DNA of 64,000 nucleotides from Enoplolaimus lenunculus (lineage: Eukaryota; Nematoda; Enoplea; Enoplida; Thoracostomopsidae). This document shows, one piece after another, positions 25,601 through 37,331 of the stretch (its first letter is position 1; every line of letters starts with the position of its first letter). Under the pieces are notes generated by a model. It had not been told where the DNA came from and searched no databases. It saw only the letters and a list, made by a program, of their open reading frames with translations. The translations under genes were made by a program, and so were the position numbers. The stretch covers positions 1-64,000 of the forward strand of contig JASANG010001092.1 of NCBI GenBank assembly GCA_030248215.1, given 5' to 3'.

Positions 25601-28600
25601 GGACGTAGCATTGTTTTGCTTGTATCATTATTGGTTACTTGTTTACTTTTCTTCCATCCACACTATGACTGTTTTAATTGAAGACTCTAGTTATCCCAAC
25701 CAAAGTGGTTATTTTATTACATTATGACATGGATGGCTTAAGTTAGGTTTATGCTTCAGCTTAGGCATAGGCGTGGGTAAGTAAACAAGTAACTAAAATG
25801 CACATCTCAAGCAAAGTAAATGGACTTTTTCAGAGTTCATCACCAAGTACCGTTTTCGTTAATATTAGAATCGACGGTCACATATAATCCGCTTAAGTTT
25901 ATTTTCATAGGTGTAACGTCTGTTATAATTGGAGTTGGTTATAATTTTATGAAAGTTTATAATCGTTGCGTTTGTTAAATTAAGCGGCAAGTTCGAGCAG
26001 ATAAAGAATATTCAAAACTTTTGTTATAAAATCGTAAGTGCTTTATTTTTGTTTTAATTTGAGGATACCAATGGTAACGCGGCGGCCAATGATGGTGGTA
26101 CAGCTGATCTCCTTGGATTGGAAATTGAGGATTCTGCAAGTACGTATATATTGTTAACCAGTGCGTTTTTTTAATTTTTTCTTGTATTCTCAATTGTGTG
26201 TAGCGTTTACCGTAAGTTATGAACAGGTTTCGTAAATTTCGAATCAGGTTTCTTAATGACTGTGTGACTCAGTGTTTTTTGGTTCAGTCAACTAATTCAT
26301 AGCAATCGGCGGTTAGCAGTCCAGTCAGCAGGAATACGAGAAAAACCCTTAAAACGCAATAAACACCAATTTTCAGTTTGAAATATTAAAATATTTTTAT
26401 GCATGATCAGTACTACTTAAAGGAGGATCTAGATCGTTCAGGATTAAGGTTTGCTTTTGTTAAAGGTCAGCAAGGTAAAGGTAAACAGAGGTGTCATCCT
26501 GTCTTGATAGATTTTTTAACAGAGGTTTTTGTAGTGTGGCATCGAAAGTTTAATAATTTATGGCAAGTGATACCTTCTTGTTGTACTATGCGGGACCCCT
26601 AGAGTTGCACATTCTTGTCATTATTCACTCTTGGTTTTACCAATAGTCGGTAACCAGTCGTAGTGGGACTACATTTATTTAGCGAAGCTCGAACACACGT
26701 AAGCGAATAAGGTAATATGCATAATATATTAGTTATTAGCTAACTATTCATTGATTGGTTTTGGAGGTTTGTAAACAATTTATTCAGATTCCTCGAACCC
26801 AAAAACCCTTCAGTCACCCAAATAATTATTGAAATAATTTAAAAAGTCCTAATTTTGTCTTGTCAATTAGTTAATATTCAAATTAGCTATTAGCTAGGTA
26901 CTCGATTATCTGTTTTGACGTTTTGTACACAATTTATTCAGATTCTTCACACCAAAAAACCCTTTAGTGCTGAAATTAGATTGCTTTAACCGTAATAATT
27001 TAATTTAGGCTTATAAACTGCAAATTATCAATTAGCTCACTAGTCAATAATCAGTTTTGGAGGTTTGTAAACAGTCTATTCAGATTCCTCGCGCCGAAAA
27101 ACCCTTTAATACTGGAATTAGATTGCTTGTAACTAATAATTAGTGAAATAATGCAGAAAGTCCTACTTTAGGCTTAACAAATTATGGAAATTAAGTTAAA
27201 TATAAAACTTGGTGTATGCACTCATATATTTAGGCTAATCAATTAAATATGCAAATTAGCTATTAGCTAACTATTCGATTATCGTTTTGAAGATTTGCAG
27301 ACAATATTCAAGTTCTTCAAACCCAAAAACCCTTTATTGCTGAAATTAGTATTTTTGTAACCTAATAATTAGTGAAATATTTTAAGAAGTCCTTATTTAC
27401 GCTTATTAATTATGCTAATATGCAAATTAGCTATCAGCTAACTATTCAGTTGTCGGTTACGGAGATTTGTAAACAATTTATTTAGATTTCTAGCTCCCAA
27501 GAGCCATTTAGTACTGAATTAGATTGCTTGTAACCCTAATAATTATTAGTGAAATACAGTAAAAAGTCTTTAACCAAACTGTGTAAATTAGTAGCATATT
27601 CTACTAGAGAACAATATTTGGGACACTATAATTTAATGCAAACGCGCAGAAACATTAACGAACATTAACGTTGCTTCAAAAATTCGGTGAAATAAAAATA
27701 AATATTTGAAAAAATGAATGACAACGACACACTTTTTTACGCTATGACCATGAGATTAGCCAATTCGCAGTTAAGTAGTGGTATGCTTGGGATACTCGCC
27801 CAGCACCTGTTGCACGTGCGTATCTGGACCGGATCGAAAAATTCATTTGTTATTTGCGGACAGACAGTGCTCCGCGAACCGGTCCGTCTAAAGCCGTTCC
27901 GGACCGGTCCGGCATCAACGGACCACCTATCCGGAGCGGGGTCAGCACTAGCAAATTTATATGCTGCTTTGATCCGTGATTCAAACTTGTTGAAAAGGGA
28001 AATGGTTCCAAATTTTTCAGAAAACGCGGAAATACTGTTTAAGCGATTTTTCGTCTACACATTTCAGCCTTTAAACCATTTAAACCAGAGTGGTAAAATT
28101 TTAAACAACACATTTATCGGCCACCATCTGATACATCGAACAAGACCGGTCCGGCCTAGTCCATATCACCAAGAGTGCATGGCACGAGAGTGTGCAACTC
28201 TTGGATTCCACATTGTACGAAATGTACCACCGGGCGTTGCGTTTGTGGCCGATCCCTCACTTGTTTAGAGAGTTGGTCGCTGTCACTTGCAATAATCCTT
28301 TTGCCGGATACATAAAATGTAATGGTTCGCATAGGTTGTACCCCACTCAAATTAAAGGGGGTAGGCCAAAAACGTAACGCGTGCCGGGTACATTCTTACT
28401 CTTGTTGAAGAATGCATCAGTCACTTTTGACATCACTAACTCTTACAAAAGCTTTTAAACCTTTTACAAACACTGGAGCTTAAGTTCTGATCGTAGATGT
28501 TGGAAGAATTCAGCCCTTCTTTTGAGATGTTGGCTACGCGTATGCTCAGTGTCGGATATGCTACAATTGGTTGTTTGGACACCGAGCTTTAGGTGGCGAT

Positions 28601-31600
28601 AAATATCGTCGGTCCATAAATACCCGTTCTATTGTTATTATCCTAAAGTAACCGTTTTGGTTGTTAATTTCGAAATCAATCGCAATTGCCTTTTGTAGCC
28701 AAATCTCCGCAGTCGAGCACAGCAACATCGTCAGCAATAAATGGCATTCCGGATGCCGCTGGAAATATAGGATCTGAAGCTGTGAATGGACCGAACACTT
28801 CAGCATTACCTACAAACACGCTCGTGAATGCCGTAGAAGGATTGGTCACATGTGGTCAGGATAGTGGTTCCCCTTCACTGGATACTGGTGACGCTACTGT
28901 GATGAATGCGGTTGAAGTAAAAAAGTAAGCATTCGACAGCATACTCGCGAGCAGGGGCGGTCCCTGGACGCAGGGGTGCGGCGGCCCTTTTGAACTTGGT
29001 CTGAATGCGACAGGATGATCGTAAAGCGTTCCGGCGTATAGGAAGTTAGTTCACTTCTCCAGTAGCGAACCTTTAGCAGTATTTAATGTTTACGATTGTA
29101 TTCTGCTATACTTTGGTGATTCTTATCTGTTTTACCAGAATGATTGTAAAGCATAATGGCATTTTGTTCGAGAACGACATTATTCAAATTGGCGTCAAAA
29201 TGGAAATTCGACAAAATCTCGCTCGACTGGGGATGTTCTACGGCAACAAGTCTGCGTCAACGCTGTTAACAAATTTTACACCGAATGTTGCATGCCCTGG
29301 AGCTCTCGCTAATCAGTTGAACATTCAAGTCAAACCGGTCGATATGACAATTCAAGCTGCAGCCCAGGTTCAACAATTGATCAACGTCGAATGTGTCGCC
29401 GAATTTGAACGCCAGCCAACGCTTCAGTTGACATTTACGCAAGTTTCTAGTTTTAGTGTTGTGGTTGTTTGTTTGTTAGTATGGTTGTTTGTTTGTTTGT
29501 TTGTGTTTGTGTGCTTGTTTGATTGGATACGTCAGCCAGGGTGCAAAGCGGAACTGGATCATACCGGAATCGGAACACGCAGTTTCACTAGGTAGTTCCT
29601 ATAACAGGGTGCAAGGCGGAACTGGATTATACCGGAATCGGAACGGAAAAGTCATACCGGAATCGGAATCGGAACTACAAATTTTGTGACTATACAGATA
29701 ATTTGTATTAACAAGTATAATATTAATTTAGGGTGTCTGTTGGCCGGCAACAATTCTCAAAACCGTCGCATGAACAAATGGGCAATCATTTTTTGGCTCT
29801 GTAAAACTAAACTACAATCAATTATTGATATGTTAACTCATCGAAAATAATTTAATAGATAAATGATGCCGAATTTTTATACAACATCATAACAAGTAGG
29901 CCTAAAATTAAAATGTGGAAATACCGATTCCGATTGATTGTGCAATCGGAATCGGAACTCGTTTTGAATTGGAATTCTAATCGGAATCGAAATTCCGATT
30001 GCACTATGACGTCAGCCACCATTACCTCTGGCTTCTGGCATTGTTTGGTGAGCGGCAACGTGTAATACCGTTGGCGGGTGTTGATTTTTAGCCAGTCTGA
30101 TATCCGGAAAGTTACGTTATGCTTTGCAGTGATAAATAATTTCCGGCAATCGCAACTTAGCGAAATAATTAATCGCTATATGCTATAGCGTATGATTTAA
30201 CGCACCATATGGTCCTTTTTGCCGGAGCCCAAATTTTAATGCAATCTTTGTGCAAGATGAGTCTGGGAGGAAGATTCTGGTGTTTCGGTCATGCAAAAAC
30301 TTTTTAAACATATGCTTGTATAAGTATTAGTTTTTCTGTTACAGCATGCCTAACGGCAACCTTTGGTACGACTCAATGTTTCGTTTTTCCATCTTGGCAA
30401 TTTAAAACCCGTTAGAAAATATTCAATGACCTCAGTTGTACCAATGCCGAGGCCAAGGTCTCAGCCTCGATTCATAGGCCAACTCTAATCCATACATCTT
30501 ATGATTGACGTGATAATCCGACCATATGTCGTAGTGATATTGCGCCGGATTGCTTAGTATTATATATGATGCCACGGCCTCATGATTTATAATTGCATTT
30601 TTGACAGACTTAGTATTGCGGCTTTTACGAAGACATATATAGTCGTAGTATGACTTATGAACTTCTGATTTGTGAATGCTTGGTGTATGTTTTAGATCTG
30701 ACACGAATGTCGCTCACAATTTGCAGTTGTATCTACCATTGTTTGTGAATAAATTCATTGAACCAACCGAAATGAGCGCAGAGCAATTTTTCGGACGCTG
30801 GAAACAGCTTTCGCAGTAAGTTCAAAATAGGCACTACGAATACAAATGTAATTTTGTGTGTTTTAAGTACCATGGGTTTTGATCAGACAGTTGGCAGCCC
30901 CGGCAGTTGCGATATTATAAAATTAGAACATTGCTTTTTGACCTTCAAAACTAATGGAATTTATTACTCCAGTAAATTAATTTTCGCAAATAGCTGTTAT
31001 TTCGGGCGTGACCTCGGTTTTGAGAATTGTGACGTGAAACAAAAAAATGATTTATGTAACAAGTTAGATATTGTTAAAAATGTAGGCACTACCGAATATT
31101 GTTTAATTCGGCTTTTTTACAATAAATTGAATCCGAACTGCCATTTTTGCAGAATCCTAATCGGAAGCTTTGTTGCTACTTTGAACCCTGGTAATGCAAA
31201 TCTGTGGTGCTCCCGGTCGTGAACGCTTTATACATTTGAAAACTGCGACTTGGATATAGTGAACTTTTGTTGCCAGTCTGAGCCCCGGCAATGCAAATCT
31301 GTCTTGTTCTTGGTCATCAATGCTATATGTGTTTGATGCGACATCAGAAAAGCTATTGGGGGTTGTATAAAATACAGTTTACGTATTTTAGACCTTCGCA
31401 AGAATGTCAGAAAATATTCAGTGCCAAATACCCGATTGATAGCGATAATTCGAGAACGAAGGTAAGGATGCATTTTATTATTGTTTGTTTTTAAAAGAAA
31501 TTTAATTAAAAATTTCTTCTACGTTGAATAAGTGGGTTACTTTACAAGTATAACCAACCGTTGTTAACAGTATTTTATTTATAGTTGACAAGCTCCGGTG

Positions 31601-32361
31601 TTGAGTGTTTGGCGAATGTCGATCCAAATCCTGATAATTTTGTCGCGGCCGGGATTTTGCATACACGGCTTGCGAAAATTGGCTGTTTGATGCGGCTAGA
31701 ACCTAATATGCAATCTCGAGTAAGTAACATATTTTCATTATAAAGCCAAGGAATTATGGTGAGTTGTTTGTGGAGGCCAGTTTGTCATGCTTCACGTTGT
31801 GACAGAAGATCCGGCACCGTAAAAAATCAACATTTGTTACGGCTCCTGTTTATACGTTGTCAGATATTTATCGTTCAAAGTATTCCATATCTCTATTTTT
31901 GGTCAAAATTCAAATATATCGCAGTGGCATTTGTTCGAGGTAGCAGAACTAATACGAAAAGATTTGTAGAAACAAAATAAAAGCAAATTATAGCATAATT
32001 ATGGTTTATTTTTATTGAAATTAATATGCATCTAATATCCAGCTCAGTCCAGATATTTCGCTGTCCGCTTCCGGCTTCAATATTTTTTGGTATCCGGTAT
32101 TGGTATCACCCTGACTGGCATATAGGCTACTACCTCGGGTTCTCGTTGTTAATTTGACTACTGATGTACTTGGGCTACTGGTACAATGGGGCATTGTTAT
32201 TTAGAAAGAGTCAACTTTGATTCTAAGCGATTGTGTTTTTGATGTTTTAAATAGTGTTTATTGATTTGTATAAATCATTTTAGATGTATCGTCTGACAAT
32301 TCGAACTAGCAAAGACGCGGCGTCAAAGTATTTGTGTGAACTATATGCTGAACTATTTTAA
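13674..32361 (+). CDS. AP2A: AP-2 complex subunit alpha (alpha-adaptin), 24 exons
   Basis: Large subunit of the AP-2 clathrin adaptor, which binds PI(4,5)P2 and cargo at the plasma membrane and recruits clathrin and endocytic accessory proteins. Exons: 13674-13737, 14036-14104, 14292-14434, 16684-16877, 17246-17375, 18343-18444, 18673-18781, 19420-19570, 19910-19981, 20483-20579, 21612-21749, 22141-22248, 22551-22625, 22975-23072, 24084-24213, 24706-24807, 25204-25380, 26064-26139, 28699-28924, 29139-29438, 30696-30815, 31392-31461, 31585-31719, 32284-32361. All phases agree and give 987 residues, against about 940-980 in other animals. The start [19 protein letters not shown] matches the family N-terminus. 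Trunk HEAT solenoid about 1-620, with the lipid-binding lysines at 54-56 (YQKKKYVCK); hinge about 620-753, rich in S/T/N/G with ADLLGLE; ear about 754-987. Intron 20 uses a GC donor (GCAAGT). There is no stop or frame break in the exons, so it looks functional. Introns are full of mobile elements. Confidence 0.98.
14479..14651 (+). other. Splice-flanked open segment in AP2A intron 3 (possible cassette or cryptic exon)
   Basis: Preceded by a pyrimidine-rich TTTGCAG acceptor and followed by a GTACGT donor. It is open in the phase in which exon 3 ends, giving 57 codons (starting [16 protein letters not shown]). The length, 173 nt, is not a multiple of three, so inclusion would shift the frame of exon 4. 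Alpha-adaptins elsewhere join exon 3 directly to exon 4 (QI-GYLF), so this is not part of the standard protein. It could be a poison exon or chance. Confidence 0.3.
15579..15981. mobile_element. hAT-like non-autonomous element in AP2A intron 3
   Basis: Starts CAGGGTGCAACCGGAATTCC and ends GTTGCACCGTG, an imperfect inverted repeat. Flanks are CAAGTGAT (15571-15578) and CAAGTGAA (15982-15989), an 8-bp target duplication with one change. CAGGG ends and 8-bp duplications are typical of hAT transposons. The inside is made of GGTTCCGGTAAATTTT-type repeats. Confidence 0.75.
17590..17850. mobile_element. Fragment of a hAT-like element in AP2A intron 5
   Basis: Matches the right half of the element at 29537-30008: the GCATGAACAAA block, AACTACAATCA, AACAAGTAGG, and then the AATCGGAATC-type repeats with ACTCGTTTTGAAT. 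The terminal sequences are not preserved. Confidence 0.6.
20797..21150. mobile_element. Inverted-repeat element with TGTCA ends in AP2A intron 10
   Basis: Ends are TGTCATGCTATAATTCTTAC and, inverted, TGTCACGTTTAATTCTTC. The flanking four bases are CTGG and TTGG, an imperfect 4-bp duplication. The inside consists of AGAATTAAACGGGG-type repeats in both orientations, with two GAAAAATTACACCGGCATGTGG-like units near 21006-21050. TGTCA ends with a 4-bp duplication are also seen in the Ginger-like element at 49666, so it may be a non-autonomous relative (inference). Confidence 0.6.
23246..23830. mobile_element. hAT-like element remnant in AP2A intron 14
   Basis: Begins CAGGGTGCAACCGTAATTTT, the same left end as the elements at 15579 and 29537, followed by AATCGGAATTTT-type repeats. 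Similar repeats (TTCCGATTCCGACTGCG, GGAATTCCGATTTTTAGG) reappear near 23760-23810. No clean right end was found, so the outer limit is approximate. Confidence 0.45.
25634..25793. mobile_element. Short inverted-repeat element in AP2A intron 17
   Basis: Ends GTTACTTGTTTACTT and AAGTAAACAAGTAAC are perfect inverted repeats of 15 bp. The right half has AGCTTAGGCATAGGCG, recalling the TTAGGC-rich elements at 42.7, 45.1 and 47.1 kb, but the termini differ. Confidence 0.6.
26700..27570. repeat. Degenerate long-unit tandem repeat in AP2A intron 18
   Basis: Four to five copies of a unit of about 150-240 bp. Each has CAAATTAGCTATTAGCTAAC or a variant, then GGAGGTTTGTAAACAATTTA, TTCAGATTCCTC, AAAAACCCTTTA and AATTAGATTGCTTGTAAC. 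The copies are diverged. Nothing coding. Confidence 0.75.
27714..28385 (+). repeat. Repeat with an uninterpreted 184-codon frame, AP2A intron 18
   Basis: An open frame at 27714-28268 gives no family I know and includes translated short repeats of ACCGGTCCG type. The right part (about 28170-28380) shares GAGTGTGCAACT, TGTACCA and CGGGCGTTGCRTTT, and a closing hairpin of TACCCC/GGGGGTA, with 32440-32563. It is therefore part of a dispersed repeat and probably not a host gene. Confidence 0.45.
29537..30008. mobile_element. hAT-like non-autonomous element in AP2A intron 20
   Basis: Begins CAGGGTGCAAAGCGG and ends CCGATTGCACTATG. It is flanked by a perfect 8-bp target duplication ACGTCAGC (29529-29536 and 30009-30016). 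A second CAGGGTGCAAGGCGG start lies at about 29605, from nested insertion or end duplication. Same family as 15579-15981. Confidence 0.85.
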
Positions 32362-32439
32362 AAATATTTGTTATGCTAGATATGGTATTATTTTTATTGT
32401 TATTTATTACTGTATTGGACGCTTTTCCAGATCAGTTCA

Positions 32440-32570
32440 GCCAAGAGTGGATGATGTCCACCTTGCAGAAGAGTGTGCAACTGCTTGGGCTGTGCATGGC
32501 GCAAAGTGTACCAGCACGCGTTGCATTTTTGCTCTACCCCCCTGATTTGGGGGGGGGGTAGTCATCACTT
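32440..32570 (+). repeat. Dispersed repeat with G/C hairpin end
   Basis: Counterpart of 28170-28380 (see there). It lies about 80 bp after the AP2A stop codon and ends in CTACCCCCCTGATTTGGGGG, which can fold. A run of C/G-rich sequence follows to about 32725. If it is transcribed it belongs to the AP2A 3' untranslated region. Confidence 0.45.
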
Positions 32571-32956
32571 AATCTACATAGTAAACATAGGAGTTAAAAT
32601 ATAATCGGAGCGACTTTAGCTAAAATTCAAAATATTGGTTCAACGTTCCCCCCAGGGGGGAGGCAAAACCACACCCGGGGCACCAAACACAAAACCCCCC
32701 CCCTAAGTCCCCCCTCCTCTCCCTTTTTTAAATAAGATTTGCAACAACTTGGCCAAGAAAGTATTGTTAGTTGCGAACTATTGTTAGTTGCCAACAACAT
32801 AAATGTTCTTAGAGTTTGGTTCGAAAACTGTTGTACCTAGTCGGGCTGCAAGTTATAAAGATTTGATGTCGGTCGCAAACTACTGAAAAGTGTTAATTAA
32901 CTACACTGCCAGCATAATCATTGTTTGCAGCGGGGCCAGTATTCTCAAATGTGTGT

Positions 32957-33143
32957 AGCACCTATCACCAGTTAGCAATAGGTTATTTAACAAACGAACT
33001 ACGTTAACTACTACTGAGCGTAGTATTCTATACTTTAGTAGTAATCGTCAAGCCCCAGTAGTTAAGTATTGTGCTAAATTACGAAAATCGCCGATCAATT
33101 GTTCAGAAGTTACAAAAGCAATCGACACCTGGTGATAGGTGCT
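32957..33143. mobile_element. Short inverted-repeat element, family M2
   Basis: Ends AGCACCTATCACCAG and CTGGTGATAGGTGCT are perfect inverted repeats of 15 bp. This is the best-preserved of the three copies (see 12275-12459). Confidence 0.8.
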
Positions 33144-34873
33144 GTAGTCATTAGGGCATACCAACATAGGTGATAAGGCTTAAACATTTTGGGGACTTAA
33201 CGAACGCTTTATGTATATTTCAATCTTTGTTATTCCGGCTCTTGCACTAATCCTAAACGTGTAAAAAGTGCACAAGAGCCGTTGTTCGTTATTTTAAATC
33301 AAAACGTAATGAAAATTACGTTGTATTTAGCACGCTGGTGCAACGGGAGCAGGTTAAGTTGTGACGCTGTACTGCCGTTTGTGTGAATATATTGAATCAC
33401 AGTGTCTAAACTCAAGAGTGGGCCCTTTTCTCTGGATAACAGTAAACAACTGTGTACGAAACAACTGTGTACGTTATGTGCAAGAAAGAATGTAATCGGC
33501 AAGTTTTGTGTTTTCTCTTTACTTCACCACATTAATTGCAGGGATATGGGGAATATAAACATGACGTCAACAAAGAAACGGTCGCATGTTTTTGAGGTAA
33601 TCAACATGTTTTGGTTATGTTTGTAATAAGCTTCAGATGTTTCTAAGACGCTTTACATTCACTGACAGTTAGAATGACCCCAAGAGTGACCTGATGTACG
33701 TTCAAAAATGTAACCCTCGCTGGCATATATTGTATCACGCATAAAATTAGAATGTTGCTACTGTTGTCTGACGCTTGTTATATATGGTGTACTGAAACTT
33801 TAGCAAAGTCATTGTTTTGTCAGTCCTGTGTTATAGCAGTTAATGTTACTAGTGCATGCTGTAGTGCCATAGGTTAGTGAGTGTTGCACTGCGCTGCGTT
33901 AATTGCTCTCATCTACATAAGATGGATTCGAAATTGTGTTAGTTTGAGAAATAGGAAATAAAACGGTTTGCTGCAGCGCGTGTTTGTACCATTAGTTTAG
34001 AAAATTTGTAGCATTTTGTTCCAGTGTCCAATTCCGATTCCTATGTGTATTTTGCTGTTTCGACTCTGATTGTTTTGTTACATTTAATTCGGTTAACATT
34101 TTGTCTGCTGGCTCTACGTTGGCTGTAAACTGGTTTAGGTATCATATTTCAGCACTGTTTACGGCTACACCAAGGAATACTGCCTGTATTACCAGGCCAG
34201 TTAATGTCAAGGTTAACCGTGTATGCGCGAATTGCTACAATATAATATACTTATCATTACGTACCGTTACTGAGAATGCTGTAAATTTATATTTGTATGT
34301 ACGAATAGTCCTGTATTTGTTGCTCTTTCACGTTTCAAAGACGGTATGTTGAATAAGGCATAGTTGTACACGGACAATGCATTTTCCCCTGTTTACCATG
34401 TAACGATATGGTTGTTTTTAACAATAAGTTTGTATTGGTATTCACAGGGAAAGACTGTGTGGGCTGTATATTGCTAGGATCAATGTGATTTCTTCCAAGC
34501 TTGGCATTTGCAGTACTATTAATAATACTGTACTGACTGCTTTTGCGAAATAATACTCAGTCAGTAGACATTTCGAGACGTGTGCACAAAACCTTTGCAA
34601 AACGTGGTAGCTTTTAACTGAGCGATAATGGTAACCGTCTTCGTTACATAGTCAGAGTTTAATCTTAGCTTGGGGGTGAGAATTGAAAATATTCATATGG
34701 AAACGATGCAATTCCGTTTCACATCAGGTTTAGGCGTATTTGTAATTTAGGATTTGCATGTAGTATCTACATGTGTTATTCTTGTATTTCTTCGTCACTG
34801 TACTGTGATGTCAAATTAAAAATGTTTGAATTACGTCAGTGTAGTGGTCGTGTGAACCTTCTGAAACACCCAT
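33144..34873. other. No recognisable gene
   Basis: AT-rich intergenic DNA between AP2A and the next element cluster. Short frames here show no homology or splice context that I can support. Confidence 0.5.
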
Positions 34874-35028
34874 AGCCCCGACATGGGACCCTACGCGAAT
34901 GCGGGTCCCATAGGTGGGTTTTTTGTGTGACTAATAGTTATCAGTAAGAAATCATAATTTTTTGGCTATCTTATCTCAAAATACATATCTGTGGAAAATG
35001 CATTCGCGTAGGGTCTCATGGCGGGGCT
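34874..35028. mobile_element. Short inverted-repeat element (AGCCCCG ends)
   Basis: Inverted ends of about 29 bp beginning AGCCCCGMCATGRGACCCTA with two mismatches. 155 bp long, non-coding. No clear target duplication. Confidence 0.8.
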
Positions 35029-35051
35029 GTAACTACGTTTTTGAAACAAGC

Positions 35052-35216
35052 TTGCAGTAGTTAAAAGGGTGTAAAAAAGGGTAGTAAAAATTGCTTAAAA
35101 CAGAAACGGAAGCGTGCAAATATTCATGGGGCTTAAAATAATTCCGTTATTTCTGTAATGGAAACGGGCATCGATTTTTATAAGAAACGGAAACAAATAT
35201 CCGGTTACACGCTGGT
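35052..35216. repeat. Repeat with ATATCCGGTTACAC end, copy 1
   Basis: Shares ATTTCCGTTATTTCTRTAA, AAACGGAAACAAA and ATATCCGGTTACAC with 46665-46780 in the same orientation. Probably another hAT-like derivative, from its resemblance to CAGGGTGCAACCGG ends. Confidence 0.5.
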
Positions 35217-35494
35217 GGGTAATGAATTTTGGGTCGCAGCAAATCGTAGTAGATGAAATTTCGTGGTAAAAGAAAACGGTTGAAGTCGTATGCTTGTACT
35301 CAAACCATTTTCCCTCTGTTTATTTTTGTTTCTATATCCATCCTATTGGTAAAAGTTCTCTTGTTTGTTCCAATATTCTATTAATAGATGTGTATTTATT
35401 GCAAAATACAATAAATTTTCTAGCATTTACTTATAAAAGGGCATGTATGTGTTAGATATGTTAGCAGGTAAAAAATTTTACGGGTCCACTGGCT

Positions 35495-37322
35495 TGCGGT
35501 GTTCACGTAATAACCGGGGCAGCCTGGGACACGTTGTGTCCCAGTTAGACTATTGGGTAACATTTTGTCTGCTAATAGACTCTACATTATATTCAAAAAG
35601 TCGTATTTGTCTGCTATCACCATGTGTAGGTCACCTTCTGTCCTTCAATATCATACGATATTCTACGTATTGTCAGCGAATATCATAAATATGATATATT
35701 TTCAAATGTCTGCCCACTTGAGGTAACATACCAAAATTGTCTTGTTGAATATCATATACTAGAATTTGAAATTGAATTTTTGAGTTATGACACTTTCTCT
35801 AATCGATTTTGTGTCGGAAATGGCTGTTAAGACGTGTATTTGGTATTTTAATCACATCTGTGCCTCTGCCGTCCGGCTTTCCGTTAATGTATTAGCAACC
35901 GAATATTACACTGTCCCGTTGAATATCATGATGCATGCTCAACTATATGACAAGGCTAATTACTCCACCTGCTAGTCTTATAGCACAGGCTTATCGAAAA
36001 GTCACTGCCTTTGTTTGGTTTCCTTCTCAGGCCTGCAAAATCAAAAGAGAAATATTATTTTTACCCCCAATGAGAGGTGGGATTGGTTTTCCAAACGTAA
36101 GTATACGTTGCCTTGTTAATCATTTAATTTTTTACATACATGTAATTACGCATAAGGAGGCCCTAAGCTGGAGAAGAAGTTTCGACCATCATTACAAAAA
36201 TGTTCGATCCTTAACCATTCGCCAGCTTGCACGCTGCAAAACTCCACAATTTTATAAGGAAATTAGAACTGTGGTAATAAAATCAGGTTTTCAAAGACAT
36301 GGCGCGGTTGCGTTAATTTTTGGGAAATTGTTTGATCTGGGAAAAGTAATGCCAAAAGAAATTTATATTTTATGGGTTACAGAAACCTTTTCAAAGGAAC
36401 TACGAAACAAAACTAACAGTTGATCCCTGAGTTTAGGGGTTTCAGAAGAATATATTACGAAGTCTTGGATTTTTGCGAAAGCTAGTTTTGTAGAAGGTTC
36501 TGTCAGAAACTGTCATTTTACATTAAGACATCAAGTTTTTTTACAAATCATCGATTAGCCCGCTTCACTGAGGAACCAGAGTGTTGTGCCTGGTGCCGAA
36601 AGGCAGGAATAGAGATACTTGAAGATAACATTCACGTGTTTATATATTGCTCACGAGCTTACGACTTATATCACGACATGTCTCCTTTGTTGAAAACAAT
36701 TGCAAAAATCAATCACATTAGTTTAAGTGATTTAATTCTGGGTAGGCGTATCCCGCGTAAAAATGATCAAACCCAGTTCAATTTCATAGTTCAAAATATG
36801 CAGTATGCAATCTGGCAATCGCAAATTGAAACACGATCAGGCCGTTTTATACCGGCCATAAATTTTATGAAGAAAAATATTTTTAGATGCCTTTGTAGAA
36901 TACGTTCTACAATGCGGTTAGAGACATTTTTGGTTATCTTCAGTCATATAGTTATACAAGACACCCGTTAGGATTTCGATGTTTGCTGTGATTTTTTTCA
37001 AGTATGAAACACAAATTTTGAGTTGGTTTTGTGATTGTGCACAACAAAACGTTATTGTGTTTTTCCTATTTGGTAATTCTTATACCTTGCTTTATTAATG
37101 TTTGTGCCAGTTACCAGTATTTTTTCTTCTTCTCTCTCTCATGTGACATACCGACTCTTGTACACATTGTTCTTCTGAGAGCGGTGGTTTGTAAGTAAAT
37201 GTCGTATGACATTCGAGTTTTGTCTGTTAACCCGATATGAGTGCTCGAATTTTAACGTTGACGTCGAATCAACATGGGACAAACCGTGTCCCAACTGCCC
37301 CGGTTATAACGTGAATCCCGCA
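35495..37322. mobile_element. DNA element family M3, copy A, with a LINE fragment inside
   Basis: Left end TGCGGTGTTCACGTAATAAC, then GGGGCAGCCTGGGACACG. The right end is its inverted counterpart, GGTTATAACGTGAATCCCGCA. Copies B (57873-58901) and C (61750-61895) share these ends. Near the ends it has GTCTGTCAATATCATATGATATTC-like palindromes. Flanking bases do not match here. The middle (about 35925-37195) is a LINE 3' portion. Confidence 0.75.
35925..37195 (+). mobile_element. 5'-truncated Tx1/L1-type LINE fragment (ORF2 C-terminus)
   Basis: A frame at 35935-36423 encodes the post-RT region (AFVWFP, LPPMRGGIGFPN, LTHKEALSWRR-like). After breaks, 36585-36970 has the C-terminal zinc knuckle CCAWCRK...HVFIYC. 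The IGFPNVSI and KEALSWRRSF region is clearly the same family as 55160-55357 of the LINE at 49.1-55.4 kb. About 0.2 kb of 3' non-coding sequence follows. Confidence 0.8.
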
Positions 37323-37331
37323 TAGTGGAAT

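Noticed and set aside
27714-28268. 184-codon frame in AP2A intron 18 as a nested gene
   Set aside because: No recognisable family. It contains translated short repeats, and its right part is a dispersed repeat also found at 32440.
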